This document shows, one piece after another, positions 55,901-64,000 of a stretch of 64,000 bases of DNA (within the stretch, counting starts at the first letter, position 1; every line of letters begins with the position of its first letter). The stretch is taken from positions 62,001-126,000 of the forward strand of contig JAJNNY010000004.1 in NCBI GenBank assembly GCA_022453515.1, in the 5' to 3' direction. The position numbers and the translations under genes are program-made. Below the pieces are notes generated by a model that saw only the letters and a program-made list of their open reading frames with translations, made no database searches and was not told where the DNA came from. Origin of the DNA: Astrocystis sublimbata (lineage: Eukaryota > Ascomycota > Sordariomycetes > Xylariales > Xylariaceae).

Positions 55901-58900
55901 CTTGAGTATGTAGGTAAGATCTGCCATTTTAATGTACCTAGGCACGCATATGCCCTGTTTACGGAGCATCGACTTTGGGTACACCCTGCTTCCTATACAA
56001 ACTATTTTTCACGCCACGTTGGCAAAACAGCAAATTGAATTCCAATACTCAATGCAATAGCATCTGTTTCAATGTGTGAAGCATGATGTCCGGGAGCGCC
56101 CCTGCACCCACCCACAAGCGAATGTAGAAGCATGGCGAGGCATGGCAATGTTGAAATAGCATATTCGGTTTGAGCTGACTTCCCAAGATTGAGATACTTT
56201 CGAACCGATTTCAGATTATCGAGGTTACTGGTAAACTAGTGGAGTCATAGGCGGGCGCTACACTACCGAGCTAGATAGCATGATGGACAGCTAGCCCGGA
56301 GCAGGAGGGATTGCAAGTCTTTACTGTGGACAAAGATTGCAAGACGGATTAGCAATTATCAAAAGGCCAGTCTTACCATCTAATGATATTAATACCGGAA
56401 ACCCTACCACGGGCAACTTGAGAAAACACCTGAGACACCCTTTTACAACTATAGAAATCGTAAGAAAAGGCGAGCAAGAAGAGGTGTGGATGGGTACGCA
56501 GGAGGTATCGTATGAGAGGTGGGTTGTAGATTACTGCTAAGGGCTCGATATTTCTAATATGGGGCACCTGCCAAATCGGGCTGCGCTACGGGCAATGAGA
56601 GATTGTGGATCTATGACGTACGGCGTATGCGCCACTAAAGTTAGACATCGGAGCGGTGGTAAAGTGCGAACAAGCTTGCTAATTACTGTATTCAACCGCC
56701 ATTATGTACTACCTAGTATGTATGAAGCGAACTGAGATTTATGAACCATTTGCGCCAGAAGATATCTGCCCAGTGGTCGTCAACTACCTAGGTAATCACT
56801 AGCAACAATGAATAATCGAATCAAGCAACGCTCTTAGTACTATATGCTTAGAACAGCAACTAGGTACCTAAAGTAAGCACACATACCTCATGGCAAATTA
56901 GGTATTGCATTGTCGATATTAGCAAGTCTAGACTGATTGATGCATTGCCAACATTCCGATTGTGTGCCGACAACGGGGGCTAACCTGGAAGGTCCAGGTA
57001 CCTAGTCCTACCTGGTTATTTCCCCCTATGTTGGCCTTGTGCGGATGCTTTGTCATGACTTGAACTACCTAGATTAAGTAGTAACAGGTATCTGATGGGT
57101 GGGCATACGGCGTATATCTACCTAGGTAGTACAGCTTACCTATGTACCTGTATAGGCTGCTCGAAGGGATATACCTCGGAGGTAGGAAGGAGGCTGGCTC
57201 GCTGGCTCGACTGGCACGCTAGCTGGGAGGTTACCTGATGTACCTACCTGGCATCGGAGAGGCAACTGTACGAGTAGAGGTTGCTTACATCTAGTACTAG
57301 TAGATACCTTAGGTACCTACCTAGGTACTTACTCGCCTCCTACTACCTAAGATTGGAGTGTTAATACTGTATACCTCAAACGTATCCACGCACGTGCCTC
57401 TTGAGGCCTTGTGGAGGGCTTCCAATAGGCTTTTTTTTTTTTTTTAACATCCTGCCCATGTGTCAAATCATAGGTAAAGAATAAGCAAAATGTCGCGGTA
57501 AATTGTCCATTGGTAGGGTTGGTTGCATGAAATGGAACTACCAAGGTAAGTACATGTTAAGTAGGTAGTATAGGCGCTAAAGCATTATTCTTCTGGTCTT
57601 TCTTCTTCCTGCTTGTTTCTCTCTGGATGTACTAATGTAGGTTATTCAGGGTCTTCCATCCGGGGATGAAAACTCAAAGATAATGAATGCTAAGGTAGTC
57701 CATGGCTCAAGCTAAGCCGAATTGGGAAGCCATGTTTCTGCTCAACTTTTGGAGACAGCCAATGAAGAAGCGCGATAATGTTCCACACCTACCTTGTTCA
57801 GCAGCTAAATCGCCACCCTTTTGCCGCCATTTCGTCATCGAGAGCCCTGAAATCTCTGATCTGCCTAGCCACCCCTAGGGAGGCACCTAGGTACTTCCAA
57901 GGCTGCCTACCTCGTCTAGGTACTTGCAGCAGGTACGTCCACGCCATTCGTAAAGGAAGACGTCGTCATAGTACATGCGAGGACACCTCTCCCCTCCCTC
58001 CCCGTTTCTGTATCAGAAAAAAAAAGATGCCAAATTCATCTGGGCGCTGTTCCGTACTCGAGTGCCTCCATACGTCAAAGTACACTACTCGCTACCGACG
58101 GCGATGGACTAATTCAAATATGTAGGCGGATGATCCATGGTTGAAAGATCGACTTGATTTGCTTCAATCAAGTATCGACAAGACGTAGGATTGCCCGTCG
58201 TTTGCCTCTTCGTGGCATAGCGTCATCCGGCCGCTGATCACTTCCACACACGACGCCTGAGAGTAGGGTCCAGACGCCCTTTAGACTCTTGGCTGTCTCC
58301 TGTGTCTCGCAGGCAGGACCCGCAACACCAACACCCCGGTTTTTCTATCTTTCCCATCTCGCCCATCTCGCCATCTTCCCACCTCGCCAAATGCCCCCAG
58401 CGCAAACGCACTACGACATACACCCCATCCATCGCCCATCTCACCACACCTCACCACACTAACGCACGCTGCTAGCGGTTTAGCTCGTTGCACACGAGAC
58501 TCTTACGCTACTGTACAAGCTGGCAATGATCCGTGGTCGAGCGTGGTGGTCTGGAAACCTTCCACACTACCGCCAGTAGTAGCACACCGGCACACACAAA
58601 ACTAAACCATCCCCCCTGACCCCGAACGATGCGAGGTACCGGAACGGCAACTCTTGCTTCCCCTCTTTTTGATGATCGTCTAGCTCCTCGAGCGCGAGAG
58701 AACAAGAATACGGGCCTGACGGGGATGAGCTGTGCTCTCTGACACATCAAAGTTATACTTCTTCTCAACCCGCGGAATCAGACATCGTTGCCATTGCGTT
58801 TCCTCGTCATCCGTGGTTGTCGTTGCTACTGCCTCTGCCTTGCTGCCAGCTGATTCTGGCCGGACATCTGGAGAGTTGCGGTCAAGTTTGGCTGTTCCTA

Positions 58901-59245
58901 AAATCTGTGCTCAGACGACGTGTGTTACTATCTCCAGCCTCAAACAGCGATACTCCCGTCAATTCATCACAGGTCTAACCTCTTCTCTGGTAGACTTATG
59001 GTCGACACGACACGACACGACACGACACGAAACGACCTTCATCTTCTCAACTGGCCTCTCCACTTTACACTTCTACGATTACTCAGTCATTCACCCACCA
59101 TGTCGAATCTCTGAAGTCATTGCAGCTGGTTCCTGGGATATCACTTCAACGTCCCCACATGCGACTGATCCATCGACAACCTTGAACGAGGCGAGACACC
59201 CCTGGCTTAACAGCAGTAGCGAGCGACGCGACGTCTTTTCTCACG
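52906..59245. other. Long gene-poor region rich in TAGG/CCTA palindromes
   Basis: Over 6 kb holds only short frames. Palindromic tracts based on cctaggtagg/ggtacctacc recur near 53858, 54056, 54460, 54996, 55340-55380, 55890, 57118, 57238, 57305-57330 and 57885-57920. A T(15) run lies at 57431-57445 and a GC-rich block at 53379-53520. The last kilobase is C/T-rich, as in promoters and leaders of fungal genes, and leads into the phosphatase gene. Confidence 0.6.
59006..59036 (+). repeat. (ACGAC)n pentanucleotide run upstream of the phosphatase start
   Basis: Five to six imperfect units of cgaca/cgaaa follow each other about 210 bp upstream of the ATG, probably within the promoter or 5' leader. 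Confidence 0.8.
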
Positions 59246-62157
59246 ATGGCCCCTGATGCGACGAGAAGCAGCGATCGTTCCACAGGTTCCCAGCATTACA
59301 CCATGAAGACTTCATCGAGACCGACACTTGTCGGCTCTCACTCTCACCATGGACATACCCCACACTCATCCCGTCATCTACAACCTAACATGCAGTCCTT
59401 CCGTTCCAATCGCACCTCAACTCCCATAGCATCTCCTCGCATGCCTCACTCTGTAGGGCAGCCATACCCTCCAAGTGTGAAGCTATCTCCCAATCACATT
59501 TCGGACAACCGGACCCCGAGCCCCAACTACTTTGGTCTCAACTTGGACAAGCATGGTGATCTCGGTGACTCGGCTGCTGCTCCTTTCCAGAACACTTTCA
59601 GCTCACACAGCTCTTCTGTCAAATCTTTTGGTGCTGCCATCCCAAATCAAGTACCCTTGGACGCCAACCCCGAGTTCGAGGCTTTCAGGCGTCAGATTGA
59701 CGCAAATAGGAACAACAATTTCAGCCTAAATGGCCAATACTTCACACCATCGCCGGCAGTCTCTAGGCCTCCCCCTTCACGTCAGCCTACCAACCAAAGC
59801 GACGCTGCTTCCGATGTCCCGATGTCGACGCCTGCGAGTACGAAATCTCGTGATACCACCGGAGGGCAAACGGACGTCGACGCTGATAGTCTACACGACT
59901 CTGCTTATGTGTCATCTGATTCCAAGAGGAACTCCGAAGTTTCGCTCCATGGCCCGTTGTCGGGTATACCACGATTTGAATCACCTGCGTCGAGTGACTC
60001 CGCTTTTGAGCCATTGCGCAGGAACAATCTACCTAAGAGTCACGACCGCCAGTCTAGACTCTCTTTGCCTCCGACTCAATCCAACGTGCTTAGCAGTAAC
60101 TCTAAAACACGCTCAGAAACATTACCAACAGACCTCCAGAGCGCACAGCCCGGCCTACTATTACCTAGCGAACTGAAGGAAATGATTCAGAACACGCCTG
60201 GCAGTGATTATCTACTCCTCGATGTACGTGTTGCGATGCTCTACGGACAGTCACGTATTTCTAGCGCCTTGAATTTGTGCATACCTACCACACTTTTGAA
60301 GCGAGCCACATTCAACCTTCAAAAGCTCCAGAATACCCTCCAAACCAAGGAAGATCAAACTAAGTTTGGGGAGTGGGCTGATGTAAAATGTCTCATTGTT
60401 TACGATGGCTCGTCTTCGGAAAAGCGTGATGCGGTAGCTGCTATGAACATGGTCAAGAAATTCTTGAACGAGGGGTTCTCGGGGCGTGCGTGCCTGTTGA
60501 AGGGGGGTTTTCAGGCGTTTGCGGCAGCTTACCCAAGCTTGATAGACCGCAAATCGGCTGCTGAGAGAGGCGGTACCTCAGTCGCTTCGTCACAGAGTGA
60601 CCGGCCAAGTTTCGCTCCAGTTATTGGTGGTGTTGCACTTCCTGCAACCGCCAATGGCCCGAACCCATTCTTCAGTAACATCCGTCAAAATATGGACTTG
60701 GCAGATGGGGTCGGGCAAATGGACATCGCAGTTCCGTCGAGTCTGGACTCTAATGTCCTGCCCTCCTGGCTTCGTGAAGCCACCCAGGAAGCAGATCATG
60801 GGAAAATGGTCTCCGACCGCTTTCTCAGGATCGAACGTAACGAGCAATCCCGCATGCGCGATGCCTACTCGGCTTTCAACGCACCGACCGCTGCGAACTC
60901 AAGGCCGGATCAAGTTCAACTATGCGGAGTGGAGAAGGGTGTGAAGAACAGATACAAAGATATACTTCCCTTTGAACATGCCAGGGTACGCTTGACCACC
61001 GGGGGTGGATCTTGTGACTATATCAATGCCAGTTACCTCCAGGCGTCCCGAAGTCATAAACGCTACATTGCTGCGCAAGGCCCCTTGCCGGCAACCTTCG
61101 AGGTTTGTTGCTTTCTTAGATGTACCAGCCCGAGGTGACAAGCGCTAACCATCTCACTTAGGACTTCTGGTCGGTGGTGTGGGATCAGGACGTTCGTGTT
61201 CTAGTCATGTTGACAGCCGAGCAGGAAGGGGGTCAGCTGAAGTGCCATCCTTATTGGCAAGGTCGGGAATTTGGCCCGATTCGCTTGAAGCCTTTGTCGG
61301 AAAAGAAAGTCTCGCTCGATATTGATAAGTACAAAACGAGCTCGGCTTCCTCCTCAGCCGCGAGTCATGCAGAAGCCGGTCGTCGACGTGCCCATACTAC
61401 AACGACAACTCTGAAATCTTCTGGCGGTGCGTCATCTCAGAAACAGCCCCAGGCACAGAATGATTCGCATTATGTGGTCATCCGAAAGTTTGCCTTGAGT
61501 CATGCTGCTCACCCCTTTGAGCCGATGCGTGAAATTACACACCTTCACTACCCCTCGTGGCCTGATTTTGGCACTCCTGCCCAGCCCTCGCATCTTTTGG
61601 CCGTGGTAGAGCTGGCAAACGTCATGCAGAGGTCTGCTCTTCCTCTCGACGCCAAGGCGGTTACTGCGTCGGTTACTGCCGATCACCCGTCGACGATGAC
61701 CTGGACTGATGAGCCGGAATCGGATGCAAGAGCCCGCCCTCTTCTAGTCCACTGCTCCGCTGGCTGTGGGCGCACCGGAACGTTCTGCACCGTTGACAGT
61801 GTTATCGATATGCTGAAGCGACAAAGGCTTGCATCATTGGCCAAAAGAGGGCGAGAGGATACTGATGGGGATGTGACAATGGGTGACCGCGGAACTTCAC
61901 CGAAGAAAGCCAAGCATGGTGATCGGCCTGATGAGTTCTCAGGAAATTTGAAAGGCGATGATGCGGGCTGGGTTGGTGAGACCGAGCTTGACTTGATCGA
62001 AGTAACGGTTGAGGATTTCCGAAAGCAGCGTCTAAGCATGGTTCAAACATTGCGACAGTTTGTTCTCTGCTACGAGAGCATTACTGAGTGGGTTTGGCGG
62101 TTACAAGACAGGACAAATGGCCGGCTTCGAAGTGGAAGCCTTCAGGGCCCTGGTTGA
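59246..62157 (+). CDS. Rhodanese-domain protein tyrosine phosphatase (Pyp1/Pyp2 type)
   Basis: Exons 59246-61102 and 61162-62157 join across a 59-bp intron (gtttgt...cttag), giving 950 residues. A disordered Ser-rich N-terminus precedes a rhodanese-like/Cdc25-like domain (about residues 305-432: LLPSELKEMIQNTPGSDYLL ... LLKGGFQAFAAAYP). The rhodanese lacks an obvious active-site cysteine loop. The tyrosine phosphatase domain follows from about residue 560: NRYKDILPFEHARVRL, CDYINASYLQA, YIAAQGPLP, YPSWPDFGTP (WPD loop, about 751) and VHCSAGCGRTGTF (catalytic Cys near 816). The last helices end RLSMVQTLRQFVLCYESITE. Long low-complexity insertions interrupt the phosphatase domain, one carrying a bipartite basic signal (AKRGRE ... 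SPKKAKHG). Family members such as fission yeast Pyp1/Pyp2 dephosphorylate the stress MAP kinase. That role is inferred. Confidence 0.9.
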
Positions 62158-63515
62158 TGGACGATTGATTGCGAACCCGCTTGAAGAATCTGCGTCTTTC
62201 ATAGCGCGTCACTTACACCTCGAGGGTATGAAGTGAACTAAAGCCGAAGCCTGTATATTTGCATCAACACCCTTACCATTATCACCATCATTATCGACGT
62301 GCCTCAGCATCACCCACATCCGCATTATAACAGTTGGTCCTTTTCGACCTACGACCTCAAGTCCATGGCGGTCGAGGTTTCACGATCCCATGAAATTCAG
62401 AGTGTCTATGGCCATGCCTCTGAAGTTGTGTCGTCGCATTTATTATTGGATTTGGGCAGAACAGCATCAATGGCGTTGGGAGTCTGATTTCGGCGGGATC
62501 CCTGCTCACTAACACGAGACAACACAAAACGACACTCTGTTCTAGACAGTGCTACCGGCGCAATGCAGATATATATTTCAGCAAGCATGAAATGGGGGAA
62601 GGAAATGCTATGAATAAGCCGGACTACCTGGCCTGGCCTACACAGTCACGATAAGAGTTGCAAAGTGATGGTAGTGGCTCACAGGCAGTACAGTAATCAT
62701 ATCAATCGGCCAGTTGAGGATAGTCATTTGCTGTCTCACAGACGCACGATCACCTTGTCCTAGATAGGAACATTCACGTATACGCATTGGATGGTGGGTT
62801 CTGTAATACTACATCCGTAGGTATGCAAACCTCTAGACCTATCTATATTAGATACCTAGCTGAGCGTGAAATAATAAAGCATTGCTGAAGTTTCTTACGG
62901 TCAAGCCCCCTGTCCTCGTTCTTCTTGACCTCTCGTACTTCAAGCTCTATCCGTCATTCCTTACTCAACGTTTTGAGGAAATCCACTCACTGCCAAATAA
63001 AATTCCGCTTCGCGGTTTCAAAGACAACAGGAAGCCATCATATCCAACCCGTTATATTTCCTTTATTGATTGGGTTTGCATGTTTGTGTGGCTTGCAGTT
63101 ACTTAGGCAGTCAGTCACACTGCTGTAATTCTCATGATGGATACATGTAGACGTAGGTAGTTATGTAATGGATTGCGTATAGAATGAGGCCAGACGCTCA
63201 GCCCTCCACCAATTCGCGGGTTGCCATCTGACGCAGAGGCAAGGGGGCGACTCAACAGGGAGATTGAGTGTATGACCCCTTGTTGGACAGACCTCTATTT
63301 CTGTGTTATTGATCGTACATATTACCATGCTGGGCGAAGTCGATGTGATCAATAGCTCGGAGCTGACATGCATTTCACCTCTTGAATTTGTATGCCTCTC
63401 GCTTCGCAAGGATGATGACATATGACGATGGAATACTACAAATATAGACTGATGGTTGTCCACCTTCTCCCTTGTGCCAGATACCACTGTCCAGTGCGTA
63501 ACCGAATCCGTAGTT
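62158..63515. other. Convergent intergenic region
   Basis: The 3' sides of the phosphatase and Rpt6 genes face each other here. Only short frames are present and nothing is supported. Confidence 0.6.
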
Positions 63516-64000
63516 TTATTTCCAGAATTTCTGTAGCGACACTTCCTTGTCGTCGTGTTTGTTGAGGATCTTGGCTGTCGCGAGCTCGAAATCTTCCTGG
63601 GTGACATGTACTCTCCGCTCACGCAAGGCGTACATGCCGGATTCGGTACAAACACCCTTGAGCTCGGCACCGGAGCACCCGTTCATTTTTTCGGCGATCT
63701 TGGTGAGATTGATGCCACGCGTCAGATTCATCTTGCGGCTGTGGATGCGGAGAATGTCGGCTCTGGCCTCGACCGACGGCGGAGGGAACTCGATCTTGCG
63801 ATCGATACGACCAGGACGTAGCAGCGCCGGATCTAGGATGTCGAGACGATTCGTGGCCATGATGACCTTGATGTTCTTTGTCGGTTCGAACCCATCCAGT
63901 TGGTTGAGGAGCTCCAGCATGGTCCGCTGCACTTCGGAATCACCGCCAGACGACCCCTCTACACGCGAAGAGCCGATAGAGTCGATCTCGTCCATGAAGA
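63516..64000 (-). CDS. rpt6: 26S proteasome regulatory ATPase Rpt6, 3' part
   Basis: The frame enters from the right edge and ends at 63516, giving the last 161 or so residues. The AAA+ ATPase core is visible: the Walker B region ([20 protein letters not shown]), [19 protein letters not shown], the sensor segment [20 protein letters not shown], and [13 protein letters not shown] with the arginine fingers. The [17 protein letters not shown] and [20 protein letters not shown] segments match Rpt6 rather than other Rpt subunits. The C-terminal LQKFWK is close to the Rpt6 end. It unfolds substrates in the base of the 19S particle. The N-terminal coiled coil, OB domain and Walker A lie beyond the window. 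Confidence 0.93.
   Translation of the reverse strand, partial: FMDEIDSIGSSRVEGSSGGDSEVQRTMLELLNQLDGFEPTKNIKVIMATNRLDILDPALLRPGRIDRKIEFPPPSVEARADILRIHSRKMNLTRGINLTKIAEKMNGCSGAELKGVCTESGMYALRERRVHVTQEDFELATAKILNKHDDKEVSLQKFWK

Noticed and set aside
58732..59256. 174-codon plus-strand frame upstream of the phosphatase
   Set aside because: It is Ser/Thr-rich, has no motif, overlaps the phosphatase start in another frame, and sits in C/T-rich promoter or leader DNA.

Overview
The window is nuclear DNA of a filamentous ascomycete, most likely a sordariomycete. The signs are short introns of about 45-75 bp with GT...AG ends, fungal housekeeping genes, repeats degraded by C-to-T/G-to-A change (repeat-induced point mutation, RIP), and intergenic DNA full of short TAGG/CCTA palindromes. 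Placement below class level cannot be made from the sequence alone.

Layout. (1) 1-4.1 kb: the 3' part of a SNT1/NCoR-like SANT-domain corepressor. (2) 5.9-6.6 kb: a small secreted protein gene running into an AT-rich, RIP-like tract. (3) 6.5-15.1 kb: a decayed repeat island. It holds a direct duplication, coding relics (one Hsp70-like), a tandem array split by an internally deleted pogo/Fot1-type transposon with 26-bp terminal inverted repeats and a TA target duplication, a second inverted-repeat element, and a dispersed coding-like motif. (4) 15.1-18.5 kb: a large disordered conserved fungal protein. (5) 20.0-33.6 kb: seven enzyme or membrane-protein genes resembling a biosynthetic gene cluster: cytochrome P450, alpha/beta hydrolase, UbiA-type prenyltransferase/terpene cyclase, fungal rhodopsin-like 7-TM protein, secreted BBE-type FAD oxidase, aldo-keto reductase and LaeA/UMTA-type methyltransferase. 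No PKS, NRPS or soluble terpene synthase is visible, so the UbiA protein is the only candidate scaffold former. The P450 and the reductase both look damaged. (6) 33.8-36.6 kb: V-ATPase subunit a. (7) 37.3-37.9 kb: a small hypothetical gene, then about 3.5 kb without a clear gene. (8) 41.4-46.9 kb: a Cdc11/Nud1-type leucine-rich-repeat scaffold of the septation initiation network. (9) 48.2-50.4 kb: a hypothetical disordered protein. (10) 50.4-59.2 kb: about 8.8 kb of gene-poor DNA. (11) 59.2-62.2 kb: a rhodanese plus tyrosine-phosphatase protein of the Pyp1/Pyp2 type. (12) 63.5 kb to the end: the 3' part of proteasome ATPase Rpt6.

The housekeeping genes (SNT1-like, VPH1-like, cdc11-like, pyp-like, rpt6) flank an accessory segment at about 6-33 kb made of repeat relics and the metabolite-type cluster. 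Exon boundaries were set by hand from splice motifs and reading-frame continuity. No similarity search was run, so family calls rest on recognised motifs.
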